Below, piece by piece: positions 12,101 through 22,607 of a stretch of 64,000 bases of DNA (within the stretch, counting starts at the first letter, position 1; each line of letters starts with the position of its first letter). The notes beneath the pieces are model-generated. The model was given only the letters and a program-made list of their open reading frames with translations, made no database searches and was not told the DNA's origin. Position numbers and translations under genes: made by a program. The DNA lies in contig CM072886.1 of the NCBI GenBank assembly GCA_037013685.1, positions 2,232,001-2,296,000 of the forward strand, read 5' to 3'. This stretch comes from Acridotheres tristis. Lineage: Eukaryota; Chordata; Aves; Passeriformes; Sturnidae.

Positions 12101-14132
12101 AAGAATTTGTGACAACCAAAAGCTGCAAGGTTTTCTCTCACAAAGATGATGCACTGGGGAAATTAGAATAATTCCTAAAATTCTGAATGAGCATTGAAGC
12201 TGATTACTGATTCTGGAAGTCTGAATGTAAAAATCTACAAGAAAATTGAGCCATGAGTATGAGCCTGTGTTCAGCTCAAGCTGGGAAACCCACAAATAAT
12301 GTGGAATAATTTTCAGGAATGATGGCAGATCTATAGCCAGGAAAATGCAAGTAGCTGAACCCCCAAAGACAAAAAACAAAACATTCCTACTCTAAAATTG
12401 TCAGAGTAATTTTCAGAGTGAAGCCTCATAAGATTGATGAGAAATGAACAGAAACTGAGCAAGAAAAAGAAAAGGAATTGTAAGAACATCACTAAATTCA
12501 GGGCAAAAATCAGGATTGAAGGGGTTTGAAATGGTATTTTGAGATACAAGACAATTTCTGGAATAAAGTTTCAACTTCTAGTCCAATAAACACAGTGCAT
12601 AAATAGTTGCATAAAAATAGTTTGGAAAAAAATAAAGTATAATTCCAGCCAAAGCCGGGTTCATTAAGGGTGAAATGTGAGACATCACAGAAGACCATGG
12701 GACAAATGTTTATAAATCTCCAAAGGAACAAACCCAAATCCTTTTATCAGAACACCTCTTGAAAATATCATCCCTCCATAGCCAGCTGAATCCATTTTAA
12801 TAATGGAGTTTCATTTGTGCCCTCAAAGTTAATGGGATGTCCCAAAATAACCCAATAATTGGGGTTATTTCCTCAAGGGGTGAGCAGTAATGTGCTGTAA
12901 CACACAAGCCTTGTAAATTTGTTACTAAGGAGCTTTCAATTATTTTGACACGAAAATGTGCTCCCTTTTAAAAGAGATTAAATCAAAAGGGGGAAAAAAA
13001 TATTCAGAGTCCTGCTTCTTTTAACAAATCCACATGTATCCCATAACCAGAGGCAACTTCTTGTCACTCTCAGGCAATGTTCCAGCTTGAACTTTTTGAC
13101 CATATTAAATCCTAGTGCTTGAAACAGCAGGAAAAATCAGGAAGTTAAAAACTGAGAGAATTGTCTGAAAATGGTTAGGTTTATTTGGCTGATAGTGAAG
13201 TAGTAGCTGATTTATAGCTGCAGTTTTGAATTAAAAAGATAAATTTAAACTGCACCCAAAAATAGATAAATATGAGATGAAACAGAATGTTTTCCTATGG
13301 CTTGTTCAAAACAAATTGGGGTGACCAAGAACCATATGGAAGGAAAAGTTTTTCTCCCCTTCCTGTTGTTTTTATTTAAATAATCCTTAATTTTTATTCT
13401 TGCATTCTTTTCCTTTTGTGTGTGAGGAGAGGGATTGGTCAATAAACAAAATTTTAAAAAGTTGTGTCCATCTTGAATTGTAGTAATTCCATGAGTAACC
13501 AGAACAGCACTTTTTAGGTACAAATCAAATTATCATAACAAAAAGTAAGCAAATAAACAGATTCCCCTAAAACATCATTATGTTGGAATGAGGGAATATT
13601 TGATTTGTGTTTTACCCTTCACTCTTTACAAGGTCTGTCACAAACCCACCTTACCCTTTATGCACTTGGTTATTTTGGAGCTGTCTCTCACCTGCCAGAC
13701 TTACCAGGAAAAATTTAACATAAAAATTAAATATTTTGGACTAAAACATCACCACCAGGGCTAAGATGACCACAGGAGCTCCCCTACCAAGAACTGAGAT
13801 GGATCCTTTCCCAGAACTGCTATTTGATGCTTTTAGAGAAGCATGAGCTAAAATAACCACGTAGAAATTTATTTACTGCAGGAGTTTCAGAAACCTGGCA
13901 CTGCTTTCATCACATTTCTGTGAAATAAATGGAATTTCATCATTACAGCCTGCGAGATCTGTGAAATATGTGCCATTTGCACCCAGACTTCTCTGAGTTG
14001 TGTTTAATACTGGTTTGGAATAAGCTCAGCATTGCATTTATTAAATAGCAGGGGAAATTATTAGGCTATTTTACCTTATTTTGGTACATTTGGTCCTAAT
14101 GATTTACTCTGGTACAACCTAAACTGAGGCAC
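9141..14132. other. Unassigned AT-rich non-coding DNA
   Basis: I recognise no gene, LTR or CR1 copy in this 5-kb stretch. It holds short A- and T-runs, including paired A-runs near 11319-11341 and an A-run near 11690-11701. There are many chance frames of 60-120 codons, none with codon bias. The GC-richer part near 9830-10040 has no repeat signature, and its open frame resembles nothing I know. Confidence 0.5.
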
Positions 14133-14272
14133 CTGAATAATCAGATCAAACAACTGGACCATAAATACAACCAGAGTCAAAAGGAAAGGAAAGGAAGAAT
14201 TTTTGACATCAGCTTTCCATGTTAATTTTAGACAGAAATTGAACATTACTATTTATCCAACTTTTAATATCA
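14133..14272 (+). repeat. 140-bp dispersed repeat, copy A
   Basis: This is the first of two direct copies, with the partner at 17916-18055. Both are exactly 140 bp. The first 89 bp are identical, and seven substitutions fall in the last 51 bp. Flanks differ on both sides. The repeat holds an internal 'aaggaaaggaaagg' run. It has no terminal repeats and no poly(A), so it may be an unrecognised transposable-element end or a local duplication. Confidence 0.9.
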
Positions 14273-15428
14273 TTGTGGAGGACGATTCAGCTGAGTCCCA
14301 ATGTGGCACTACTTGTTTAAGATGTCCAGGGAAAAGCAGAGAAAAATGTTAATTAGAGGAGAGCTTATTGAAATAAGATTTTCCTCTGTTTATTCACAGC
14401 CTAGAGGCTCAGAGGGGGGATATGCAGCAGACTTTTAATTAAACTGTTTACTTTTAAAGGGAATTTGCTAGAATTCATCATAGTCAGGAATGTGTTAGTG
14501 GGACAAGAGTGCAAAATGTCCATTTTGGCAAGAGTCAGAGGAGGAAAACAACAAAATAAAAAATAGTCCTGGTTTCAATATGGTTTGGGATTTGCATCTG
14601 ACCACACAATATCTGGGAAATTTCTTTAGGGTTATTAGAAAGCAACAAGAGGAACTCCTGCAAAGGTAAAAGAAGTTAAGCAAATAAAGATTTAATAAGA
14701 AAACACCAGCAAGACCAAGGCTGGCATGTGAATATCTTGCATGGGTCCATGGCAGAATCACCCAGAGTCACCCAGAGAAGGCAGATTTGGACAGGAGCTG
14801 CAGACTGACAGAGGCAACCCCCTTATTGCTGAGCTGATGGAGATCACCCTTGGTGTAAGGGCAGGGGATGGATCAGCTCACCTGTTTAATGCAGCACTTT
14901 TAGGATCACCCTCTGAAGATGCTCATGTCTCTGCCTTGAGTTCAGAAGGAGCTGGAACAATTCTGGGCTGGACAGGTATTTGCTTTCAGTGTTGGAGAAG
15001 ATGAATCCCATTTTGATGGACAGACATTATTGTAGCTCGGATGGTTTCGGTGTGGGATGATTTTGAATAAAACTGCATTAAAACATCTGCACCACTGCAA
15101 GTCAGCCTGTTGTAGAAGTAAAATAAATATTGATGCTGAAGGCAGTATTTGTCTGACCTATTCAGATATCCAGTTATCACAACATTAATTCTGTTCTGTA
15201 GTCCACTGACTAAAGTCCTACTGGCTGCAAAGCCATCACTCTCCAGACATTCAGGCTGGATCAGAAAAATTCCTCCCTGGAGTGGTTCCAGTGACTCTCA
15301 CACTCACAGACACCTGGGATAGACAGTGATGTATGAAAGCTCTTTACAGCCAAGTGCTTGCCAAAGAAAATGAAATAATGAATCAATGTTGGAACTCAAA
15401 ATGTAAGGAATTCTCAGAACATTTGGCC
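14273..15428. other. Unassigned non-coding DNA
   Basis: No repeat or gene is recognised. A short direct repeat, 'tcacccagag', occurs twice near 14759-14779. Open frames near 14.5-15.0 kb have no codon bias or family resemblance. Confidence 0.5.
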
Positions 15429-15838
15429 TGTTTAAAGTTTAGAACTAAACACAGTTAAGTAGAGATAGGTTTAGCTTTAGAATTTAAAATATAGAAGAAA
15501 TAAAGGTACTTAGAAAGGAAACAAGAAGTTTGTGGAGTGCAGCAATGTAAGTTTGTGTGTCGGGATATAATTGGCTAAGAAAGTTCACACTGTAGTATGA
15601 GTCAGTAAGACAAAATATCTTAGTATTGAATTAGAAACATAAATATCTCTGTTGACAGTGTTTTATTGGTTAATAAATCCTTAAAAGACCTTGTAACCAT
15701 AAGTCTTGTGACTTCTAAGCCATGCTGTGACCATCTGTAAGACGAAAAGACAAACTTACCCCTTCTGCCTGTGTAGAAGATAAGAAAAATAAACCTCACT
15801 TTCCAAAGCAACTCAGGAGTTCTGTCCCTCTGCTTCAT
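15429..15838 (+). mobile_element. Probable solo LTR of an avian endogenous retrovirus
   Basis: The stretch starts near 'tgtttaaagtttagaac' and ends in a region like a retroviral R/U5: 'gaaaaataaacctcac' (polyadenylation signal about 15786-15792), then a pyrimidine-rich end with 'tctgtccctctgcttca'. An ATTGG motif and AT-rich promoter-like DNA lie near 15665-15680. No primer-binding site follows and no internal genes are seen, so it would be a solo LTR. I could not find a target-site duplication, and the ends are approximate. The family is not named. Confidence 0.5.
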
Positions 15839-16080
15839 TCAGGAAAAGGAAAAAATCCTCGCAAGAAGATGTGACATGAGGGCAATAAACTCACAAATCA
15901 CTTCTTTGGGCACTGAGGTTAACCAGAGCGATCAGAAGTCTGCTGAAGACTTTTTGTCAGAGTGGAGCCGGGCAGCTCTCGGGCAGGAACCAGCACCATG
16001 GACAGGGGCAGCTGCCTCCGTCCCAAAATCCCGGCTCCTGCTCAGAAACAAATGCTCCTGACTTCAGGGCTCTGAGAATT

Positions 16081-16400
16081 ATGGAATCACAGAATGGTTT
16101 GGGTTGGAAGGGATCTTAAAGATCATTTCCCTCCACCTCTTTCCATGGGCTGGGACACCTTCCTCTATGCCAGGGTGCTCCAAACACCATCCAACCCGGC
16201 CTTGGACACTTCCAGGGATCCAGGGGCAGCCACAGCTTCTCTGGGCACCCTGTGCCAGGGCCTCAGCTCTCTCACAGCCAAGAATTCCTTCCCAATATCC
16301 CATCTAAACCTACCCTCTGTCATTTTATAACCACCCTCTCTTGCCCTATCACTCCATATCCTTGTCCAAACTCCCTCTCCAGGCTTCTTTTACCCTTTTT
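16081..16400 (-). mobile_element. CR1 LINE, 5'-truncated
   Basis: The plus strand runs 'aatcacagaatggtttggg', 'cacttccagggatccagggg' and 'cagcttctctgggcaccct', then 'ccttcccaatatcccatcta'. This is the reverse complement of the CR1 3' UTR and the C-terminal end of its reverse transcriptase. It is collinear with the copy at 26155 and moderately diverged from it. The reading frame is broken. Confidence 0.93.
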
Positions 16401-16769
16401 GGGTGCTATAAGAATCTATTGCATTTATTTATTTTTATTTTTTAAATGTATTAGAAGATCTGAGTGGGTCTCGGAAGTATTTGTTGTGAAATCTGAATTT
16501 CCTTAGCAGGACATGCAACAAAATCTCTGTTGTGCACAAGACAAATAAAAAAGACATATAAAACTTGCCTATTTCAAAACCCAAATAATCATAGGGCATA
16601 ATTACTCAGTATCACACAGGAGAATTAGAAAAGTGTTCTTTTGTGTCTTTTATCCTCTAAGTTCTACCATTTTTGCCTTATCTTGTTGTTCTTCTGTTAT
16701 GAGTAATGTCAGGAAAGAGAATTTTGATGCAATTCTTGGACTGCTGATCACATCATCACTTCATTCAAG
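16401..16769. other. Unassigned AT-rich non-coding DNA
   Basis: This is AT-rich sequence between a CR1 copy and a conserved-looking block. No element is recognised. Confidence 0.5.
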
Positions 16770-17570
16770 GTCGTAACAAGAGACCAGAGCTAATCAGATG
16801 AGCAAACTCAGGTGACTTGACAAGTGCCAGCTGAATTGTTTCATTATTTTGATTAGCAAATGCCTCAGGAGTCATCTTGTATTTACAAAGAAAATGAGAA
16901 AACGCCATTGTCACCTGCTTATTTTCAGAACTGCCTGTTCCCATCTTGACTGTGAGATTTGCATGAGGATTTTCCCCTCCCCATGCTGTTAATCATCAAT
17001 TTGCTCAACTTTAATTTCTCCAGGAGAGAAACTGCATTTTGCATTTTGACAAGAAAATGGAGGTGCCTGCCCACTTCTGTTTTGTGAATAGAAGAAATCG
17101 TGGCTGTATCTCTGAGCACAACCAGGACAAGTCCCCTGCCTCCAGTTCTCCAGTGGGGTTTGGGGTTTTATTATGTAATAATGCACCCAAAGTCTTTACA
17201 GTGATTTTCATGCCCAAATTCACTCCTCTCAATGCTAATGACCTTCATTAAGTGGTGACTGGTGTAAATAAGCTTAGGCTATTTAGGATAATGTGTGTTT
17301 CATAGGCCTGCTAGATGAGAAAATTTCCTTATTATTGCAAAGTTTATTGCCTTTGCATTTTCTCCTGACATTTTAAGTAAAAAGGGGTGAATTTTAGACA
17401 TTGCTCTGACTGGTTTCACAGGTGATTACATTCCCAAGACTTCATGAGTCACCAGAGATTACCTTTTAGGCCTCTGGCAAGTATAAAATCAAATATTGTG
17501 CCTGCAAATTGCCACGACCTCTGCAAGTTAATCAGTTTACTTCCACTGATATAACTGTACAGATTTGGTA
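16770..17570. other. Candidate conserved non-coding region
   Basis: This is about 800 bp free of repeat signatures. It has motif-dense AT/GC-balanced stretches such as 'ttgattagcaaatgcctc', 'gtgagatttgcatgagg' and 'caagacttcatgagtcacc'. The first contains a GATTAG core, the second an ATTTGCAT octamer and the third an AP-1-like TGAGTCA. Composition of this kind is common in developmental enhancers. No coding frame is evident. Conservation has not been tested. Confidence 0.25.
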
Positions 17571-17915
17571 CAGAGAATCTAAAAGATGTGCCAGATAAGA
17601 AGTTCCAGGGGGCTGCAGGTTGGTGCCTTTATATTTGGATCCTGGGTGCAAATCTATATTTAGATTTTGTGGTTCAGCTCTGTGGGCTGCTGAATGCTGG
17701 TGATCTGTTGGTGCCTGAATCCTCTAACCCCATAAAAGTGGGATCAATGTCATGGAAAAACAGCACCTTCAGCCACAGATTTTCTTCATCTTCTTCCTCA
17801 CCAGTGCTTTGATTGTTAGAGTCACTTTTCAGGTGGGAGCTGCAGGCTCCCAGATCTCAGACTGTGCTCTGAGCAGGAGGGTTTTACATCAGACATCTGA
17901 TGTAGACATTTACAT
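17571..17915. other. Unassigned non-coding DNA
   Basis: No feature is recognised. Immediately before repeat copy B there is a short imperfect repetition of 'acatc' and 'atctga' words (about 17886-17920). Confidence 0.5.
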
Positions 17916-18055
17916 CTGAATAATCAGATCAAACAACTGGACCATAAATACAACCAGAGTCAAAAGGAAAGGAAAGGAAGAATTTTTGACATCAGCTTTC
18001 CATGCTAATTTTTAACATAAGTTGAACTTTACTATTTATCCAGCTTTTAATATCA
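17916..18055 (+). repeat. 140-bp dispersed repeat, copy B
   Basis: This is the second copy, in the same orientation as 14133-14272 and 3783 bp downstream of it. It has the same length. It is identical through 18004, and then seven substitutions lie between 18005 and 18055. There is no shared flanking sequence. Confidence 0.9.
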
Positions 18056-18465
18056 GAGCCAGGTCTGGCAGCCTTGCTGTGATCAGAAGGAAGGGAATTC
18101 CCTGGGCTTGTTACAGGTCCCAGCCTGGGGTCTACACGGGGTACTTTGGCTCTGAACCCATCAGACTGGGCTCAACCTGCTGCTCCAGAAATTCAGTGGG
18201 GTATGATTACCCATTTCCTTTCTTAATTAATCAAGTCAGTCCAGCTGAAGGAATGGGAGGCTCTGCAGGTGTCTACAAATCTTTCAGGGGAAAAGAGATG
18301 ATGCTGAGGGAATTTAAGTGTCTCTTGGTTTTGACGACCGAGTTATTTTGGATGCTGGCATTGTTTGAATTCCCATTTTAAGTTCAATTTGGATCGTGTA
18401 GAGAGCTCAGTGTCTTGATGCCAACAGCAGTTATGAGAGAAAGGAAACCAGGAGGGAAATCAGAG
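18056..18465. other. Unassigned non-coding DNA
   Basis: An open frame of about 119 codons starts inside repeat copy B and runs to 18381 on the plus strand. It has no known family resemblance and no clear codon bias, and I regard it as chance. Confidence 0.5.
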
Positions 18466-18557
18466 AGTCCCAGAATGGTTTGGGTTGAAAGGGACCTTAA
18501 AAATCCCCTAATTCCAACCCCCTGCTGTGAGCAGGGACACTTTCCATTAGAGTTCTC
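18466..18557 (-). mobile_element. CR1 LINE, 3'-end fragment
   Basis: The block 'cccagaatggtttgggttga' followed by 'aagggaccttaaaaatcc' and 'ccaaccccctgctgtgagca' is the last roughly 90 bp of a CR1 element read backwards. It stops abruptly near 18557, so it is either a very short 5'-truncated insertion or one cut by a later deletion. Confidence 0.88.
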
Positions 18558-20550
18558 ACAGCTTGGTACCATTTTACTCCTTTCACCCGTTTTGGTTTTG
18601 GGATTTATTTTACACAACAGTGAGTAGATTGTCACTACATTGCCCATTACCTTCCTTCCAAAATGTGGACACTTCATATTTTTATGAGATGCTGAGGCAC
18701 AGAGTCAAATAATTTTGTCTGTTCATGAGTGCCTTCAGGGTCTTCCCTAGACTGGGACCCTACACACTGACATATATAAAACTTCCAGCTGTCCCTTCAG
18801 GCCACACGTGAACCTCCACAGCTCAGGTCAGCTGTGATATTAATTGCTAATAACAGCACATCTATCTCCTTAATAATGCTGCATAATGCAGCTGTGACAT
18901 TAATTACCACTGGGGTTATGGGTCAGGCTTAGAACCCAGCTGTAAACCTAAAGTATTTGACCCCTTTTTTCCATAAATCTCAAAGTCTTCTCCTTATTGA
19001 CTCAGTTGACATTCAATTCAGCTGTTCAGCTTTTTAGCTGGACCTTTCTTCCTCTGCATAATAAAGGACAACAAAACAGAGCCTGGTGTTATGGGAAAAG
19101 AACAAGACACACTTTACATTAAGAGTTTGCAGGTGGGAAAGCAAATAAACAGAAGGATTAAAAAATAAAAACAAAAATCCCCACCAAACTCAAACTATTG
19201 CAAGCGAAAAATTTTCAGATAGAGCCAAAACACCCCAAACATTTACCTAAGAGTCAGGAACCTTAATCCCATGCACAGAGTGTCATTTTTCACTGTGGGT
19301 GTGCTCAAAATGGGGATTTATAGCTTGGGCACACAGCACTGTGTGTAAGGATGCTGTACCTGAGTGAGTGTGTGAAAAAGGCAGCTTGTTGGCTGCAATA
19401 TATTCCCCAAATCATCATACTTTCAAAAATCTCTGGCAATAAAATGGCCTTTCACCTTTCCAGGTGCAAACACACAGGACTGCCTGGTGCTCTCACTTCA
19501 CCTTTCATTCCATTTTGTCTGGGAGTGTCTGGGAGGAAGTGGGGAAGGAGGGGAGAATTTACAGGCTGCTAAAGAGGTGCTGTAGTTTACCACCCTAGCT
19601 TTGGATTAAATAAAAATAAAAATATAAATATGAAGGCATGTACTTGTATATACATGAATGCATGTATGCATGTATTTTATATATCTGTTTATGATTTGTT
19701 GTTGTCTCTCTAAAAACCTTCTGGCTCTATAAAGATGACTGCCTACCTCAGATCACTGCCTCTAAAACCAGCCCCTAATCTGATGCTAAAGAGTGACACT
19801 GAACAGCAGAGCAGAGGAGCCCTGGCTTGGCCCTCATTCTTTAAAGAGGGTGAAGGAAATCAATTGGGCTTTGACTTGAACCTCAGACCTAAGTTTATTA
19901 TTTGTGCTACAGGGTGGGCCAGACTTCTTTTTGTGTGCTCCAGCAAACTTGTTACAGGCACAACCTGTATTTTTTTTTTAACAATTTGTACAGGTTTTTA
20001 CGTAAACAAGTCGATGTAGCAGCCACTAAAACAGCAGCATTCATAAAGATCCACTCAGGACAAAGGTTCACTGCTTTATTCAATACTAACTCCTTCTAAG
20101 CTGCTGAAAGACCAATTAAATGTTGCTGGTATGAGTTTTCATTTCCTAGCAGTGTCATTTTCTGCTACACAACCTGCAGGATGTGTTAGAGTGTCCAGAT
20201 TGAACAGGCCCAGTTTATCTCTGCTGTTCATTCAGGATTTCATTTTTCCTTCCCCTCCTGCCTCACAAACACATCTCCAGCAGGCTCAGCTGGCTGCTGA
20301 GGAGTGCCCTTATTGCTGTTCCATGGCCACTTTCAAAGGAGGAATATTTTCTTTGGTGTCTCCTGGTGCCTCGTGGCTTTTTGAAAACCTCCCTGCCTCC
20401 CCAGCAGCCATGCTCCTGCTGCACCAGGCCAGGCTTGGCAAGCAGCTGGAGCCAGGTGGGGCAGGGAGCTTTGAGTGCCTCAGCCTTTCCAGAGGGAGAA
20501 CTGTAGCCATGGAAAGGGGTTTTAACCCTTTAAGTGCAGCAGAAATAAGA
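18558..20550. other. Unassigned non-coding DNA
   Basis: No gene or element is recognised. The motif 'cagctgtgatattaatt' at 18829 recurs as 'cagctgtgacattaatt' exactly 60 bp later at 18889. A low-complexity TATG/CATG stretch lies near 19617-19690. A 162-codon frame at 20131-20619 runs into the LTR that follows and has no known homologue that I can recall. Confidence 0.5.
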
Positions 20551-20760
20551 TGTACATGGTCATCTTTCATGACAGGAAGAAAGAGCCAAGTTTATTCAGA
20601 AACACCCTTGGTTTTATAGCAGGACTGCAACTCCAAGAGTAGAGAAAAGGTGATTGGTTCAGAGAGAAGACACCCCATGGCCAGGGCCTGGGCACACACC
20701 ACAACAGGGCTTCTATCTTGGTATTAATTCCTTTTTATTGTGGCCAAATTCTCACCCTGG
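20551..20760 (-). mobile_element. Probable solo LTR, minus strand
   Basis: Read on the minus strand, a CCAAT box (complement 'attgg' at 20653-20657) is followed about 40 bp later by a TATA box (complement 'ttttatag', 20612-20619). About 20 bp further on is a polyadenylation signal AATAAA (complement at 20591-20596). This order and spacing is that of a retroviral LTR promoter and R region. The U3 start to the right is not resolved, and no internal retroviral sequence is seen. Confidence 0.55.
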
Positions 20761-21840
20761 GAGAAATTCTCCCTGGCCTTGAGCTGGACCAGCTCATGGG
20801 CTGGGAACAGAGCTGAGAAGCTCCAGCCTGGAATATTTTTCAGGCTGTAATTTTCTTTCTCAATCTCTGTCCTACAGAGAACCCCCCTTTCTCTCTGCAG
20901 GAATGGTGTTGGAGGAGCTCTTGGATCTGGAATGCAGAATGCAGACAGCACTCAGGAGAAAGAATACAGAGATGCTTTTAGAAAACTTCCATTGTAGAAA
21001 ATTGTAAGCGCTGGAAAAATAAATACTTCTATAGACACAGGTTTGGTTGTTTTTTTTGCTTTCCATAGCAGGAAGCAAACATTTATTCTGAGCTCAATCC
21101 CTGCTCTTGATACATAATCCCCAAACAGCTCTAGCGTCATTAGGACTTTCAATAAAATGATGTTCCTTCTTAAATAGCCTGGCGTGGAATTCCAGGCCGA
21201 GCAGAAATAAAAGAGACAACTGGAAAAGCAAACAGAAATTCAGGCACAAAACATTGCTAAGACAACAGACAGTTGTATTACGTGACTAAACTCCCACATA
21301 TGGAAGGAGCTACAGCATCAGGTGATTCACTGTTTAGTGGTATGCACTGATACATATTTGTGACCAAGAGATTGTTCTGCAGGCTTACCTATGAGGAAAT
21401 CCAGGAAAATTTACATGGTGATCCTTAAAAAAACACCAGGCCAACCTTCTTACGTGTCCAGCAGTGCTGATTGCTTTGTTTCTCTCACGTTTCCTCTCTT
21501 TATCAAGAGCTCCCCACTCCAAGTGGAGGAAGAAGAGGTAGGGATGATGAAGAGTCTGTTTATTCTCACTGCAGGGTACATTTCATATCACCTCCCATTA
21601 TCCCCATCCTACACTCGAGGCTCGTTCTGCTTTTATTTCCTAGTGCTGTGCAGCCCAGCTGTTGTAGAGTTTGTTTTCCCTGTAAAAACTCTCAGCAAGA
21701 CTGGTACCTCCACAAGGATGGTCTGAACTCCATTTTAAAATAGAATTACAAAGTCCTAGGATGGGATTTTGTTGCCTAACCCATCATCTAATGCCACACT
21801 GAGGTTCTATCAGAGCACTGGTCTTCTGTGAGTTCCACTT
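20761..21840. other. Unassigned non-coding DNA
   Basis: The first part may be further U3 of the LTR to the left. Overlapping frames of 90 and 111 codons near 21391-21743 have no coding signature. No repeat family is recognised. Confidence 0.45.
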
Positions 21841-21925
21841 CATATTTATATATTTATTTATAAATAAATTTATTATTATTATTACTAATAATATTTATTA
21901 ATATTTATTTATTTTCATATTCATA
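21841..21925. repeat. AT-rich low-complexity tract with palindrome
   Basis: This is a TATTTA/TTATTA-type low-complexity stretch. It contains a perfect 18-bp palindrome centred between 21860 and 21861, 'atttatttataaataaat', which could extrude as a cruciform. No element ends are visible. Confidence 0.85.
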
Positions 21926-22559
21926 GCCTGATTCAGGAGTCTCAGGTATCTCCAGACAGCTGAATCCTGTCCTTCTGTGACATGGATTTGACCTTGTCAG
22001 TTAAGAACTGTAAATTTAGGTTTCTAGACCAGCAGGATGATAAGAAAAACAGAAAGTGAGCAAAATTGTGGGTCAAGATAATGATCATTGATTAGGAAAA
22101 GCAAAAGGTGCACACACAGGTAGTGCAGAAAGAGGAATTTTTAACTCATTTCCATCTCTGGGTAAATTCCAGCCTCTTCCTGGAGAGCAGGGCCTCTGCA
22201 AGAGTCACTTGAGACACAGAGTGCCATAATCACCAGCAAGCTTTTACTGCTGAGCACATCATTATAAAAACTGTGTGTGACAGAAAATGAAGGGGAAAAT
22301 GAAGTGCAATGGAAAATGTAGAAATTAGGAAAAAAAGGAAAGCACTCAGATGCAAATATCCTGTGGAGATAGAGGGTTGCCTCCTGGGTTCAGAGGCATT
22401 GACCTAAAGTGGATTTAATTAGACTGACAACTGTGGATGTAACTTGAGTGGCAGCAATCATTTTATAAGAGCAGCACAAGCTCAAGGAACTGGGAGGTCA
22501 GAGCTGCCACTCTGTTCCTTTCATAAAACACTTGACTCATTCAACTCAAGGGGGTTGCA
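21926..22559. other. Unassigned non-coding DNA
   Basis: Nothing is recognised in this stretch. Composition is AT-rich and no open frame has coding bias. Confidence 0.5.
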
Positions 22560-22607
22560 CCAAATTATGTCCAGAGGTCCTTTCCAGCCCAAATTATTCT
22601 CTGATTC
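22560..22607 (+). mobile_element. CR1 LINE 3'-terminal fragment
   Basis: The stretch 'ccagaggtcctttccagcc' followed by 'caaattattctctgattc' resembles the last bases of a CR1 subfamily in plus orientation, including the degenerate 'attctgtgattc' terminus. The fragment is short and the call rests on these bases alone. Confidence 0.5.

Noticed and set aside
20131..20619. 162-codon plus-strand frame
   Set aside because: No family resemblance, and its 3' end lies inside a reverse-strand LTR. Mixed composition and lack of a splice context suggest chance.
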